Assembly: GCF_001746205.1 (NCBI RefSeq)
Contig: NZ_MDCO01000012.1
Coordinates: 863,075 to 927,074 of the forward strand
From: Brachyspira hampsonii
GTDB lineage: Bacteria; Spirochaetota; Brachyspiria; Brachyspirales; Brachyspiraceae
DNA length: 64,000 nucleotides
Reading direction: 5' to 3'
Shown: positions 15,442 to 25,253 of the stretch, one piece after another
How the letters are laid out: each line of letters starts with the position of its first letter
Numbering within the stretch: the first letter of the stretch is position 1
Translations under genes and position numbers: made by a program
Notes under the pieces: generated by a model
Databases searched by the model: none
Told to the model about the DNA's origin: nothing
What the model saw: only the letters and a program-made list of their open reading frames with translations

Positions 15442-16416
15442 TTATTTTATTATCAAATCATCTATATTAACTTCAGTTTCTATCATATTATTATTTCTCA
15501 TAAACTCCTCAGTTTTTTTCATAGAGTTTATATCATTATCAGTAATATCTATACTAAAGTCATACATAGTATACATCTCTTTTACTGCTTCATCGCTAAG
15601 CCCTGTTTCTTTTGCAGAAATTGCCATAGCCTCATCATAATTATTTTCTATATAGCTTAAAACCTCTCTTTGTGCATTTATAAAATCATCTACCAATACT
15701 TTGTTGCTGTTATAAAAACTCTCACTTGTAGCAACTGCTATAGTGGCATCAACTAAACCCTCCCCTGTAGTTACAACATTATAACCGTCTTTTATCATAT
15801 TATAAGCAGAAGGACCAGCAAGCAAAGCCATATCAACAGAGCCTCCAACTAAAGCAGCCTGAGATTCTGGTATGCCCATTGATATAAACTCTACATCGCT
15901 TTCTTTTAATCCTAATGTATTTAAATATGCTGTTAAAAGTTCATGAAGTATAGTCCCTTTTGGTCCTGCTATTTTTTTTCCTCTAACTTCATCTGCTGTT
16001 GTAAAAGATGTTCCTTTTTGAGAAAATAATGTAAAAGCCTTTGGAGATCTGCTGTACATATTGATAATTTTTATATCAGAACCGTTTGCTTTGGCTAGTA
16101 TTACAGAAGTAGCACCTACTGCGTATAAAAATTGAATATCGCCTGATGCTAATGCCTGAGTTTGTTCCGGACCGGTTGTTAATTCAGAATATGTTACAGG
16201 TATATTGTATTTACTAAATGCATTGCTGAATATTGCTTTTTCTTTTTCAACTATTGATGGAACATTCAATGGTGCTTTTACATAGGTAATAGCTATTTTT
16301 TTAGCTGTAAAATTAGTTGATGAAGAATTAGATGAAGATTGATTATTATTGCAGGATATAGCAAATAATAATAAAAATACTGTTATGATAGTTTTGAAAA
16401 AAAATTGTTTTTTCAT
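15442..16416 (-). CDS. ABC importer substrate-binding lipoprotein (NMT1/SsuA type)
   Basis: The 324-residue protein begins with a lipoprotein signal (MKKQFFFKTIITVFLLLFAISC, lipobox AISC, lipidated C22), followed by a Ser/Asn linker. The mature part resembles NitT/TauT-family binding proteins: IAITYVKAPLNVPSIVEKEK at the start, then KIAGPKGTILHELL (about 148-161) and a second lobe with GSVDMALLAGPSAYNMI. These proteins bring sulfonates, nitrate, riboflavin or pyrimidine precursors to the permease; the ligand cannot be read from the sequence. It is the last gene of the operon after ATPase and permease, with TAAGGAG before its ATG. Confidence 0.9.
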   Translation of the reverse strand: MKKQFFFKTIITVFLLLFAISCNNNQSSSNSSSTNFTAKKIAITYVKAPLNVPSIVEKEKAIFSNAFSKYNIPVTYSELTTGPEQTQALASGDIQFLYAVGATSVILAKANGSDIKIINMYSRSPKAFTLFSQKGTSFTTADEVRGKKIAGPKGTILHELLTAYLNTLGLKESDVEFISMGIPESQAALVGGSVDMALLAGPSAYNMIKDGYNVVTTGEGLVDATIAVATSESFYNSNKVLVDDFINAQREVLSYIENNYDEAMAISAKETGLSDEAVKEMYTMYDFSIDITDNDINSMKKTEEFMRNNNMIETEVNIDDLIIK

Positions 16417-16462
16417 TTTTATAACTCCTTAAAAAATTATTTTAATATTATTTTTTCATTTT

Positions 16463-17185
16463 TTATCTTTTTTCATTTCTTATAGAATCTAAAATATCTT
16501 TTTTCATCTCTATAAACTCATTTGAAAGTATATTTCTTTTATAAGGCTTATCAATTAAATTATATTCTTTTTTTATACTTCCATTTTCAAATATTATAAT
16601 CTTACCTCCTAAAATAAGAGCCTCATCAATACTATGCGTTACAAATATAATAGACTTTTTATTTTCTTTGTAAATATTAATAGTTTCATTCTGTAAAGTT
16701 TCTCTGGTAAAATAATCCAAAGAAGCAAAAGGCTCGTCCATTAATATAATATCTCCGTCATAAGCTAAAGCTCTAGCAATAGATACTCTCTGCATCATAC
16801 CTAAAGAAAGTTCAGAAGGATAAGCCCTATCAAAACCATTTAATCCCATCATATTTATAAGACTATATATTTTTTCTTTATATATATTTTTTTCTTTTTT
16901 GTTCATATAAAAAGCAACATTATCAAATACATTAAGCCAAGGCATAAGTCTTGATTCCTGAAAGACTATTGATATTTTGGCATTATTTTCTACAATTACA
17001 TTACCGCTGTCTGCTTTTTCTAATCCTAATAATAATCTTAAAAAAGTAGTTTTACCGCATCCGCTTTTGCCTAATATTATTGTAATGCCTTTATCTAAAG
17101 ATTCAAAATTAACATTTTTGATAACATCAATTTTTCTATTATCAACTATAAATGATTTTGAAATATTTTCAGTTTTAATTTTCAA
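16463..17185 (-). CDS. ABC importer ATP-binding subunit (SsuB/TauB type)
   Basis: The ATPase has Walker A LGKSGCGKTTFL, Q-loop VFQESRLMPW (the RLMPW run is characteristic of the NitT/TauT class), signature LSLGMMQRVSIARAL, Walker B ILMDEPFASLD and H-loop VTHSIDEAL. I place the start at TTG 17185 because it stands 6 bases behind AAAGGAG and yields MKIKTENISKSF, the normal N-terminus; a longer frame to 17260 would run back into the permease gene. This gives 240 residues and an 11-base overlap with the permease stop, consistent with translational coupling. Confidence 0.93.
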   Translation of the reverse strand: MKIKTENISKSFIVDNRKIDVIKNVNFESLDKGITIILGKSGCGKTTFLRLLLGLEKADSGNVIVENNAKISIVFQESRLMPWLNVFDNVAFYMNKKEKNIYKEKIYSLINMMGLNGFDRAYPSELSLGMMQRVSIARALAYDGDIILMDEPFASLDYFTRETLQNETINIYKENKKSIIFVTHSIDEALILGGKIIIFENGSIKKEYNLIDKPYKRNILSNEFIEMKKDILDSIRNEKR

Positions 17186-17993
17186 TGTATACTCCTTTAG
17201 AATAAGGAAGTTTTTTGATAAGATAAGAAAATAAAATATCAAACATATATCCCAAAACACCTATTGTGATAATTCCAGCTATAACCTTATCAGACCTAGA
17301 AAGCTGCTGAGCATCAAGTATCATATAACCCAAACCGCTAGAAGCGGCTATCATTTCTGCTCCTATTATAGCCCTAAAACTATAACCAAGCCCTATTTTC
17401 ATTCCGGCAAGTATGCTTGGCAAGGCACTAGGAAGCATTATTTTAAAAAATATTTTTGACTTTGTGAAGCCTAGAGAGTATCCCACTTCTATAAGTTTTT
17501 TATCAACAGAACCTATAGCCTGTCTTATATTTATGAATATAGGAAAAAAAGAAGCTAGTATTATAATGATTATTTTTGATTTTTCTCCTATTCCAAACCA
17601 TAATATCAATATAGCTATCAAACTTATAGGAGGAACATTTCTCATAAACTCTATTATATTTCTAAAATATTCAAATCTCTCAGGCTTTATGCCAAGAATC
17701 ATTCCAAATACAAAAGCAAAAACAAAAGCTATAGAAAAACCAATTATCACTCTCAAAAGGCTTACATATATATTTTTTATCAAATTGCCGTTCATTATTT
17801 CTATATAAAAAGCTCTAATTACACGCTGAGGCGAAGGCAGAACATAGGCACTCCATATATGGCTTTCACTTGCTATAAACCAAAGTATTAAAATTAATAC
17901 CAATATAATATTTTGTTTTAGAATCTTCACACTATTATCAATTTGTAAATTATATATGTTATAAGAGGCTAACATATATGAATAATTTGTCAA
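17175..17993 (-). CDS. ABC importer permease (SsuC/TauC type)
   Basis: The permease has six predicted membrane segments and the EAA loop AIGSVDKKLIEVGYSLGFTK (about 172-191) ending in the conserved GxxxxKIF region that contacts the ATPase. Start choice is uncertain: the longest frame begins with TTG at 17993, an ATG lies at 17975 and GTG at 17930 gives MKILKQNIILVLILI, which looks like a normal N-terminus; none has a clear ribosome site, and TTGACA overlaps the first. It is the first gene of the operon. Substrate unknown. Confidence 0.9.
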   Translation of the reverse strand: MTNYSYMLASYNIYNLQIDNSVKILKQNIILVLILILWFIASESHIWSAYVLPSPQRVIRAFYIEIMNGNLIKNIYVSLLRVIIGFSIAFVFAFVFGMILGIKPERFEYFRNIIEFMRNVPPISLIAILILWFGIGEKSKIIIIILASFFPIFINIRQAIGSVDKKLIEVGYSLGFTKSKIFFKIMLPSALPSILAGMKIGLGYSFRAIIGAEMIAASSGLGYMILDAQQLSRSDKVIAGIITIGVLGYMFDILFSYLIKKLPYSKGVYIEN

Positions 17994-18021
17994 TACATAA
18001 TGTTTTTTTATAAAATAAAAC

Positions 18022-18050
18022 TTGATTTTTTTTTAATAATATGATAATAT
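18022..18050 (+). promoter_or_regulatory. Likely tRNA-Leu promoter
   Basis: TTGATT (18022-18027) with TAATAT (18045-18050) at 17 bases, or GATAAT at 15; it ends 16 bases before the tRNA. Confidence 0.45.
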
Positions 18051-18065
18051 ACAAAGCAACTACCA

Positions 18066-18150
18066 GCTCGGGTGATGGAATTGGTAGACATAGCAGATTT
18101 AAAATCTGCTGGTCCTTGTGACCGTGCCGGTTCGATTCCGGCCCCGAGCA
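18066..18150 (+). tRNA. tRNA-Leu (anticodon UAA)
   Basis: Acceptor arms GCTCGGG and CCCGAGC pair perfectly with discriminator A at 18150. The anticodon stem AGCAGA/TCTGCT closes the loop TTTAAAA, anticodon TAA. A long variable arm (GGTCC-TTGT-GACC) marks it as class II, and the T arm holds GGTTCGATTCC. The 3' CCA is not encoded and must be added. This tRNA reads UUA, the commonest Leu codon in such an AT-rich genome. Confidence 0.97.
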
Positions 18151-18202
18151 AATAAAAATAAAGAACGGAGTAAAGTATAAGGTTTATAGCAATATTTAGG
18201 CT

Positions 18203-18427
18203 ATGAACTTTTTTTGTATATTAAATATGGTAAATAATCATGATAAACTTTCTAAACAAAATCTAATTATCCTAATCATAGGGCTTGTAATATTTGCCTT
18301 AAGTTTTTTATTTATAGCAATGGTAGGGCAGCACCCTGAAGGTTTTATGGGATTTCTAGCTCCTTTTACTATGCTTGTGGGTATTATAGTTATAGTTACA
18401 GGTTTCTTGTATAAATCTAATTCATAA
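18203..18427 (+). CDS. Small two-helix membrane protein
   Basis: The 74-residue product has two hydrophobic segments, IILIIGLVIFALSFLFIAMV (about 22-41) and FLAPFTMLVGIIVIVTGFLY (about 51-70), joined by a short loop GQHPEGFMG. No family is recognised. Start is uncertain: ATG 18203 has TTTAGG very close to it, and ATG 18227 gives MVNNHDKLSKQN without a ribosome site. It follows tRNA-Leu by 52 bases and may be cotranscribed with it. The antisense frame on the other strand looks like a shadow. Confidence 0.6.
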   Translation: MNFFCILNMVNNHDKLSKQNLIILIIGLVIFALSFLFIAMVGQHPEGFMGFLAPFTMLVGIIVIVTGFLYKSNS

Positions 18428-18434
18428 TAATCTA

Positions 18435-18722
18435 TCATTTGCCAAAAAGTTTTTTATAAATATCATTTTGATCTTCTAAATGTATCGCAAATCCTACTGC
18501 TATTTTATTTTCTGTAGCCTCTATTATTTTTCTAGCTCCTTCTTCTCCAAAGCCTCCGCATAACTCTATACAGTCAACTCCTTCTGATTGCAATTCTTTA
18601 GCTATTTGGCATGCTTCTTCTATATCAGCAACTCCTATAATTTGTGAAACTCCGTTATGTATAGATGCTTTATCTTTTTTGCTGTCAAAAATTGCACCCA
18701 TTATTAAGTAAGCGAATTTCAT
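18435..18722 (-). CDS. Small cytosolic protein, DUF6506-like
   Basis: The 95-residue product begins MKFAYLIMGAIFDSKKDKA and contains alternating strand/helix segments (IIGVADIEEACQIAKELQSEGVDCIELCGGFGEEGARKI), which looks like a compact half-barrel or flavodoxin-like domain. I believe this is the DUF6506 family, a conserved small protein of unknown function; the match is from memory of the N-terminal pattern and is not certain. A strong AAGGAG precedes the ATG. It converges on the small membrane-protein gene, 7 bases apart. Confidence 0.75.
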   Translation of the reverse strand: MKFAYLIMGAIFDSKKDKASIHNGVSQIIGVADIEEACQIAKELQSEGVDCIELCGGFGEEGARKIIEATENKIAVGFAIHLEDQNDIYKKLFGK

Positions 18723-18780
18723 TTTAAACTCCTTAAAAATATTTACTTTATTATAATATAATCGCAGAAAATATAAATAT

Positions 18781-18800
18781 GGGGCGGGTGGGTGGGCAGA
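18781..18800 (+). repeat. G-rich element with four G runs (G-quadruplex motif)
   Basis: Four G runs of 3-4 with one-base spacers (18781-18796) followed by CAGAATAAATT. It lies in AT-rich DNA between two minus-strand genes, about 105 bases past the stop of the chemoreceptor gene. The tail resembles that of the element at 57031. Confidence 0.8.
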
Positions 18801-18905
18801 ATAAATTTCTAAAAAAGAATAAAATGTAATTTTTTAAATAGCATAAAATTTAATTCTGATAAAAATTTTGAATATAGAAATTGGTATAATTCTATATAAA
18901 TAACA

Positions 18906-20870
18906 CTATTTTAAACTGAAAAATTTCATTAAATCAGCAAGTTTTTCAGTTTCTTTTTCCATGTCAATAACTATATCAGTATTTGTCCTCACCAAATTAG
19001 TATTTTGTTCAGCACTAATATCAACACTATTAACAGCACTTTGAACCTCTCTTGCAGATGCATCTTGCTGAGTGGAAGATTCAACCATTTGACTTACTAT
19101 ATCACTGCTTTCTTTAGCTTTATTTGTTATATCTTCCAAAGCGTCCATAGTTTCTTTTATTTTACTGTTTCCTTCATTGATTTTTTCTATACTGTTATTA
19201 ACTATATTAGTAATATTTTTTACAGATTCCTGAGATGTTTGTGCTAAATTTCTAACTTCAGCAGCTACAACAGCAAACCCTTTTCCCTGCTCTCCTGCTC
19301 TTGCCGCCTCTACAGAAGCATTAAGAGCAAGTATATTTGTTTGCATAGCTATATCATCTATTATCTTTGTTATGTTTGATATTTCAGAAGTTGCTTTTGT
19401 AATATCTTCCATAAGAATCATAGATTCCTTTGATAAATTATAGCAATGTTCGCTTGAATTTGTGAGAACTTGTATTTTATCATTAGTTACTGCTATATCA
19501 TTAGTTGTTTTATCTATTACTTTTAATGTATTTGTCATAGTTTCATTTATAAGTTTAAGGTCATCTCTCTGCTTTTCAGTTCTGTTTGAAAGATCAGCAC
19601 TTCCTGCACTAACATTTTTGCTTGCATTTTCCATAGCATTAGTAGAATCTAATATTTGTTTTATTATATTTGATAATATATTCTGAGTATTTTGAATGGA
19701 ATTGAATATCATTCCTATTTCATCTTTTCTTTTGCTTAATGCTTCATTTTTATATGAAGTTAAATCTCCGCTGCTTAATTTTTCTGAAACATGTAGAATT
19801 TTCAATATAGGATCTATTAAACTTTTCTTTATTAAAATATTTATTATAATTAAAAATATTATAAGTACAGCAATAGCAAGTATAGATGTTATAACAGCAT
19901 TTATTATATTTTCTTTTACTATAACCATTTCAGGCACACTTACAAGTAGTGCTATAGAATTATAATTATCTTTTAATGAAGTTAAAGGCACTATAATATT
20001 AAACATTTTATGTCTATCTATTTTATTCATAAAAGAATATTTGACACTATTTTCTACAGCATTCATTATTTGATTAGCATTATCAGTATATATGCTTGAA
20101 ATTTCTCTGCCTATATTCATAATATTTGTAGAGGCAAGAATGATACCAGACTGATTAATCAAATAACCTTCCATTCCTTCATTAGTAGATATATCAGAAA
20201 CTATTTTCACCAAATTTTCAGCAGAAAAATCCACTCCTACCATACCTAAAAACTTTCCAGCATTATCTAGTATAGGCTCAACAATGCTTACAGTAAGTAC
20301 AGTATCAGCTCCCACATAAGTATCATCTTTTTCTACATCGCTTATATAAATCTGTTTAGTATCTTTGGGTATAGTATAGTAGTCTGGATTTGCATCAAAC
20401 TCTTCTTGATAAACTTTATCATAAGCAACAGTATTATCATCATAAAAAAATGCAGGTCCGTATCTTCCGTCATTTTCAGAACCGTAATCAGTATCTATAA
20501 AATCATTATCTCTTCCATCAAAGGCATTTTTCTCCCACATTTCATATATTGCAAATAATTCTTTATTGTTTTTAAGCATTTCTCCCAAAACTTCTGCATG
20601 CGATTGTCTTGTAATAGTTCTGCTCAAAATATCATTTTTTAGAGAAAGAGATATAGTTTTTAGCATAGATATATATGACATCATTTCTTTTTCTATATCT
20701 TTAGCATAAGTGCTAACCATATACTCAGTTGAAGCAAATCCTTTTTCTTTTGAATTGGATATATTATGAGACACCATATATGATATTATTGTTATGAACA
20801 TTATCAATATTGATATACTTAATAATACAAATATTTTAAATTGAAGCCCTAATGATTTTTTATTTTCCAT
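18906..20870 (-). CDS. Methyl-accepting chemotaxis protein with dCache sensor
   Basis: The 654-residue chemoreceptor has a membrane segment near 12-33, a large periplasmic double-Cache domain (about 38-315; motifs [16 protein letters not shown] and the [17 protein letters not shown] strand), a second membrane segment (about 325-348), HAMP (about 350-400) and the cytoplasmic signalling hairpin. The tip [21 protein letters not shown] is fully conserved and binds CheA/CheW. dCache domains usually bind amino acids or other small ligands; the ligand here is not known. No CheR-docking pentapeptide ends the protein. It is monocistronic as far as visible. Confidence 0.95.
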   Translation of the reverse strand: MENKKSLGLQFKIFVLLSISILIMFITIISYMVSHNISNSKEKGFASTEYMVSTYAKDIEKEMMSYISMLKTISLSLKNDILSRTITRQSHAEVLGEMLKNNKELFAIYEMWEKNAFDGRDNDFIDTDYGSENDGRYGPAFFYDDNTVAYDKVYQEEFDANPDYYTIPKDTKQIYISDVEKDDTYVGADTVLTVSIVEPILDNAGKFLGMVGVDFSAENLVKIVSDISTNEGMEGYLINQSGIILASTNIMNIGREISSIYTDNANQIMNAVENSVKYSFMNKIDRHKMFNIIVPLTSLKDNYNSIALLVSVPEMVIVKENIINAVITSILAIAVLIIFLIIINILIKKSLIDPILKILHVSEKLSSGDLTSYKNEALSKRKDEIGMIFNSIQNTQNILSNIIKQILDSTNAMENASKNVSAGSADLSNRTEKQRDDLKLINETMTNTLKVIDKTTNDIAVTNDKIQVLTNSSEHCYNLSKESMILMEDITKATSEISNITKIIDDIAMQTNILALNASVEAARAGEQGKGFAVVAAEVRNLAQTSQESVKNITNIVNNSIEKINEGNSKIKETMDALEDITNKAKESSDIVSQMVESSTQQDASAREVQSAVNSVDISAEQNTNLVRTNTDIVIDMEKETEKLADLMKFFSLK

Positions 20871-21016
20871 TTTATAATATATACCCTAAATAATTTTATT
20901 TTATTTAGTATAATAATATACTTAATTAAAAAAAACAACAATAAATTTTTTTAAAAATATATTACTTCTATTATATAATATGGGTATAAGCATATTTTTT
21001 TATTGTGATTAAAAAA

Positions 21017-22057
21017 TTATTTCACTCTTTTTATTTTTACTTCAAAACGCTCTTCAACTAAATTAATTAATTCAGGTAATTTCTGTTCAGCAATCATTCT
21101 TAATTTTTCTCTTTCTATATTTTGTGCAGGAGCTCCAAGCATAATAGAATTAGAAGGAATTTTAACATTTGACATTACAGCAGTTCTTCCTCCGAATATT
21201 ACTCTGTCTCCAAGAGTAACATGATCAGCCAAAGCGGCCTGTCCTCCTAATATACAATGATGACCTATTTTTGAACTTCCTGCAATTCCAACCTGAGAAA
21301 CTATTATAGAATGCTCTCCTATATCGCAGTTATGAGCTATCTGAACCAAATTATCTATTTTTACGCCTTCTCTTATTATTGTAGAACCCAATGTGGCTCT
21401 GTCAATACATACATTAGCACCAAGTTCAACATCATTTTCTATAACAACATTTCCCCTTTGAGGTATTTTCATCTGTTTTCCATTAACTTCAAAGAAACCA
21501 AATCCGTCATTTCCTATGACAGTAGAAGAACCAATTACGACTCTGTCTTTTACTACACATCTGTCATGAATAGATACATTAGCATATATAGTGCAGTTCT
21601 CTCCTATAACTACATCATCACCCAAAAATACATTGGCTTCTATAACAGTTCCTTTTCCAACAACTGTATTTTTACCTATATGCACATTATCACCAATATA
21701 TGCATTATCAGATATATTGGTATTTTCTTTTATAACGGCAGTTTTTTCAATGGTTCCTAGAGGATATTTTTTATCTTCAAATAAAAAGTAAAGTAATTTT
21801 ATAAATGCTTCTTTAGGATTATCATGTATTAATAAAGTCTTATTTTTGAAATCTTTTATTTCATTAGCTGTTTCTTCTCTTAATATTAAGGCATTTGCAT
21901 CACTGTTTAATGCAGCTTCAAGATATTTATTATTATCTATGCATACTATTGAATTTTCTATAATTTCATTAATAGGGGAGAGTGTGCTTATTTTTTTATT
22001 TTCATCTCCTATTATTTTTTTTGCTTGTATAAAATTAGATATATCTTTGACTTTCAT
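21017..22057 (-). CDS. lpxD: LpxD, UDP-3-O-acylglucosamine N-acyltransferase
   Basis: LpxD adds the second acyl chain in lipid A synthesis, using acyl-ACP. The 346-residue protein has the N-terminal uridine-binding domain (about 1-100), a long left-handed beta helix of hexapeptides (about 103-300), with the catalytic His in [11 protein letters not shown] (about 240-250), and a C-terminal helix. Its presence implies a lipid A-based outer membrane. It follows skp/ompH, as in the common bamA-skp-lpxD order, but a perfect hairpin separates the two genes. No clear ribosome site stands out beyond a weak AAGGAAA before the ATG. Confidence 0.95.
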   Translation of the reverse strand: MKVKDISNFIQAKKIIGDENKKISTLSPINEIIENSIVCIDNNKYLEAALNSDANALILREETANEIKDFKNKTLLIHDNPKEAFIKLLYFLFEDKKYPLGTIEKTAVIKENTNISDNAYIGDNVHIGKNTVVGKGTVIEANVFLGDDVVIGENCTIYANVSIHDRCVVKDRVVIGSSTVIGNDGFGFFEVNGKQMKIPQRGNVVIENDVELGANVCIDRATLGSTIIREGVKIDNLVQIAHNCDIGEHSIIVSQVGIAGSSKIGHHCILGGQAALADHVTLGDRVIFGGRTAVMSNVKIPSNSIMLGAPAQNIEREKLRMIAEQKLPELINLVEERFEVKIKRVK

Positions 22058-22102
22058 AGTAAATTTTCCTTTATAAATTTATCCGTTTGTTTATATATAA
22101 AA

Positions 22103-22140
22103 AACTAAAATGCATTAAAGACTGTTAATGCATTTTAGTT
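22103..22140 (-). terminator. Perfect hairpin between skp/ompH and lpxD
   Basis: AACTAAAATGCATTAA is perfectly repeated inverted (16 bp stem, 6-base loop), with a T-rich tail on the minus strand. It would terminate or attenuate the tamB-bamA-skp transcript before lpxD. Confidence 0.75.
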
Positions 22141-22164
22141 ATTATAAAAATTGTTTTTTAATGA

Positions 22165-22590
22165 TTATTTTTGTAATGAAGCTTTAACATTAGCTATAAC
22201 GGCTTCTGTTATATCAAAGTTTCTATCCGCATAAAGAATAGCATGCTCTGTTCTTTCTAATATTAAAGTATATCCTTCTTTTTTTACTATAGACATAAGA
22301 GAATTAGCAACTTGTCTTTTTACCTCTCCTCTCAAAGAATAATCTCTGTTTTGAGCTATAGAAGTATCTGCCATATTAGTTTGCATAGCATCTTGAGTTT
22401 TATATTCCTCTAATTTCATTTTTAATTTTTCAACAAATTCATCATCGCTAGTGAGTTCTTTGATTACTCTTTCAAGATCAATATATCCAACCTTTGTGAG
22501 TCTGTAAGATTGAGTAAAAACTCTAGGACTAATAATAGATACTGTAAGCACTGCTATAAATAATAAACTCATAATATAATACTTTTTCAT
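22165..22590 (-). CDS. Skp/OmpH family periplasmic chaperone
   Basis: The 141-residue protein has a signal peptide (MKKYYIMSLLFIAVLTVSIIS, about 1-21) and then KVGYIDLERVIKELTSDDEFVEKLKMKLEEY, the N-terminal strand and helix of Skp/OmpH proteins. The C-terminal strand pair (YTLILERTEHAILYADRNFDITEAVI) is typical. Skp is a trimeric chaperone that escorts unfolded outer-membrane proteins through the periplasm to BamA. It is somewhat short; the helical arms (about 55-100) are reduced compared with E. coli Skp. It lies 45 bases after bamA with AAGGAG before the ATG. Confidence 0.9.
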   Translation of the reverse strand: MKKYYIMSLLFIAVLTVSIISPRVFTQSYRLTKVGYIDLERVIKELTSDDEFVEKLKMKLEEYKTQDAMQTNMADTSIAQNRDYSLRGEVKRQVANSLMSIVKKEGYTLILERTEHAILYADRNFDITEAVIANVKASLQK

Positions 22591-22634
22591 TTTTTATCTC
22601 CTTAGAATTTAATAAAAATTATTTTTATATATTT

Positions 22635-25253
22635 TTAATAGAATGGGTGATTCATAGTAAATGCAATTCCCCATCCTCTTCCAAGCCAAGCCCCAAGAGG
22701 TGTGAAAGTATCTCCTTCAAAGTCCTGAAGACCTTTACCAAAACCAACATCATTTTTGTTATAAACGAATCTCTTAGCAATATAGAATCTTATATTGAAT
22801 ATCGGTATTGTAAGTCTGAATCCGAATCCTACAGAATATATGTATTGAGAAGGATCAAACATATCTTCAATTTTCATAAATTGAGAAGGATATGTATGAG
22901 CATCTCCATCCTGATTCCATCCCGTACTTCCCGGCATCCATAATTGTCCTGCATCAAAGAAAGTAACAAATCCTAATGTTTTAGGAACAATAGGTATACG
23001 AAGTTCGGCAAAGAATCTTACTTTAGCTCTTCCGTAACTCCAAGAATCTGTAGAATTATTTTCTCCTTTCATATCGTAAGTAGAAAGACCTCTATTTTTC
23101 TTAAATATAGTGTATTTAGAAGTATCCCATCCGCGTACATCTTCAAATGGGTTAAGATAATAAAGTACATCTGCATCATTTTTCAAAGAAAGTCCGGGAG
23201 TTGCAATTATTTGTCCTAATTCGCCATAGAATGCAAATGAAAGCCAATCTGTAGCAGGTATAGCCAAAAATCCTGTAGCACTTAATCTCATAAGCTGTGT
23301 ATGCCCAAAATAGAAATCCACCATACCTCTTAAGAAACTTCCTCTAGTAGGGTTCAAGTAATCATTTCTGCTGTCTCTAAGTAAGGAATATGAAACTATA
23401 AATGTTGTAAACCAATCACTTTCCCATCTTTCAAATGAACCATCTTTTTTATTAACTCTATGGGTCAAATATTTTTTTACATCGCTAAGAACATAGTTAG
23501 GACCTGCATCGCTGGCTCCCTGATCATGCCATTGCTGATACTGCTGTACTATAGTGTCAAATGTTATAAATGTAGAATAATAGTCAGCAAAATAATAACC
23601 AAGCCTTACTATACCTTCAAAACCATGTCTAGTATAATATGAATATTTAGGTATACCAAATTGATCAGTACCTATTTCATATCCGGTATTTACTCCTTCA
23701 TTAAAATAAGATAAATCAAGACCGAAATATATAGGCAAATTAAGCAAATAAGGTTCAGCAAAATTAACCGCTATACGCTTTTGCTGCTGTCCCAATTCTC
23801 CGCTTAATCCTAACTGTAAACCTCTTCCTAAGAAATTGTTTTCTCTAATAGAAGCGAATACTTTAAATCCTGAACCTGTAGAGAAACCGCCTCCTCCGGA
23901 TATCATAGCTGTTCTTCCTTCAGTTACATTCAAACTTAATTCCATAAGTCCTTCAGCAGAACCCGGTTTTACTCCTAGATTAATATTATCAAAGAATTGA
24001 GTATTATATAATCTCTCCTGTACTCTTTGTATTTTTGCAGTGTTAAATACTTCTCCCGGTTTTATATCTATATATCTTTCTATAACAAAATCTTTGGTTT
24101 TGGTATTTCCAGATATAGTAATATTTTCTATATGTACTTTATCATTTTCTACTATATCATACATTATATTTACTATTTTGTTTTCTTCATTAACAGTAAT
24201 TACAGGTATAACTTGTCTAAATATATATCCTCTTTCAGAATATTTATTTTGTATACCCTGATAATCTGCCATATGATATGAGTAATTATATAATGCTCCT
24301 TTTTTTGATTTTATATCTTTTTCTATATTATCAGAAGGTATAATAAAGTTTCCTTTAAATCCTATATCTCCAAAATAATATTTATCTCCTTCTGTAAGAT
24401 ATACATCTATTATTAAATCCTGCTCATTTTTTATCTCGGGATTTCTCCATTGATATGTAAACTTTACATTATCAACTTTAGCTCTGTAATACCCCCTGTC
24501 GGCATAATATTTAACAATTTTATCTTTATCGCCGTCAAATGTAAACTCATTAAATTTTCCAAGTGACATAAATCCGTTTTCTTTAGTTGACATTTGCCTT
24601 TTTAATTCATTATCTGTAAAATGAGTATTTCCATGGAATCTTATATGAGCAACTTTAACTTCATTACCTTCTACTATGTTCATTTGTATTAAAACATCAG
24701 AATTATCTTTATTTTCTATTACTTTAGGCTCAACATACGCTTTCAAGTATCCTTTATCCTGATAATTAGTAATAATAGCATTAACAGCATCATTTAATTT
24801 CTGAGGTATATAAGGATCTCCTGCTTTCATTATAGGTTTTACAGCATCATTAAGAGCAGTTCTGCTTAATCTTTTATTTCCTATATATTCTATATCTTTT
24901 ATTATAAATCTTTCTGCTACTATGATATTTAAAACTACTCCATCACCTTCTCTATTAGCATCTATTGCTACTCTGTCAAATAATTGGCTGTCAAATAATT
25001 TTTTAATCGCTTCATTTATTTGTGTTCTTTGGAATTTATTTCCTGCTTTTATAGGAAAATTATTTATTATTTGTTCTTTTGTAATTCTTACTTCACCTGT
25101 AACATCTATACGATTTATTGTAAGACCTTCATATACAGCTATATTTCTTGCTGTTTGTAAGTTTTCAAAGTCGCTTTCTGCAGATATCAATAAAGATACA
25201 GCAATTAAAAGAAATGAAAATAGAATAATACAATTTTTCTTAATAAAATTCAC
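22635..25253 (-). CDS. bamA: BamA, outer-membrane protein assembly factor
   Basis: BamA folds beta-barrel proteins into the outer membrane. After a signal peptide come about five POTRA domains (about residues 45-420; the first with TINRIDVTGEVRITKEQIINNFPIK) and the C-terminal Omp85 barrel (about 430-872). The protein ends in a barrel strand with aromatic C-terminus (AFTMNHPFY). I set the start at GTG 25253 rather than GTG 25265: it is 6 bases after GGAG, shares a base with the tamB stop (TAGTG), and gives MNFIKKNCIILFSFLLIAVS, a normal signal peptide. Gene order tamB-bamA-skp-lpxD is a coherent envelope-assembly unit. Confidence 0.96.
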   Translation of the reverse strand: MNFIKKNCIILFSFLLIAVSLLISAESDFENLQTARNIAVYEGLTINRIDVTGEVRITKEQIINNFPIKAGNKFQRTQINEAIKKLFDSQLFDRVAIDANREGDGVVLNIIVAERFIIKDIEYIGNKRLSRTALNDAVKPIMKAGDPYIPQKLNDAVNAIITNYQDKGYLKAYVEPKVIENKDNSDVLIQMNIVEGNEVKVAHIRFHGNTHFTDNELKRQMSTKENGFMSLGKFNEFTFDGDKDKIVKYYADRGYYRAKVDNVKFTYQWRNPEIKNEQDLIIDVYLTEGDKYYFGDIGFKGNFIIPSDNIEKDIKSKKGALYNYSYHMADYQGIQNKYSERGYIFRQVIPVITVNEENKIVNIMYDIVENDKVHIENITISGNTKTKDFVIERYIDIKPGEVFNTAKIQRVQERLYNTQFFDNINLGVKPGSAEGLMELSLNVTEGRTAMISGGGGFSTGSGFKVFASIRENNFLGRGLQLGLSGELGQQQKRIAVNFAEPYLLNLPIYFGLDLSYFNEGVNTGYEIGTDQFGIPKYSYYTRHGFEGIVRLGYYFADYYSTFITFDTIVQQYQQWHDQGASDAGPNYVLSDVKKYLTHRVNKKDGSFERWESDWFTTFIVSYSLLRDSRNDYLNPTRGSFLRGMVDFYFGHTQLMRLSATGFLAIPATDWLSFAFYGELGQIIATPGLSLKNDADVLYYLNPFEDVRGWDTSKYTIFKKNRGLSTYDMKGENNSTDSWSYGRAKVRFFAELRIPIVPKTLGFVTFFDAGQLWMPGSTGWNQDGDAHTYPSQFMKIEDMFDPSQYIYSVGFGFRLTIPIFNIRFYIAKRFVYNKNDVGFGKGLQDFEGDTFTPLGAWLGRGWGIAFTMNHPFY

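Noticed and set aside
17413-17808. 131-codon ORF opposite the ABC permease
   Set aside because: Lies within a permease with a clear EAA loop; no ribosome site.
18066-18150. tRNA-Leu as an integration (attachment) site
   Set aside because: No integrase, no prophage gene and no repeat of the tRNA 3' end within the window.
21311-21760. 149-codon plus-strand ORF antisense to lpxD
   Set aside because: It is rich in Tyr, Ser, Ile and Asn, has no ribosome site, and is fully inside the well-supported lpxD gene; a composition shadow.
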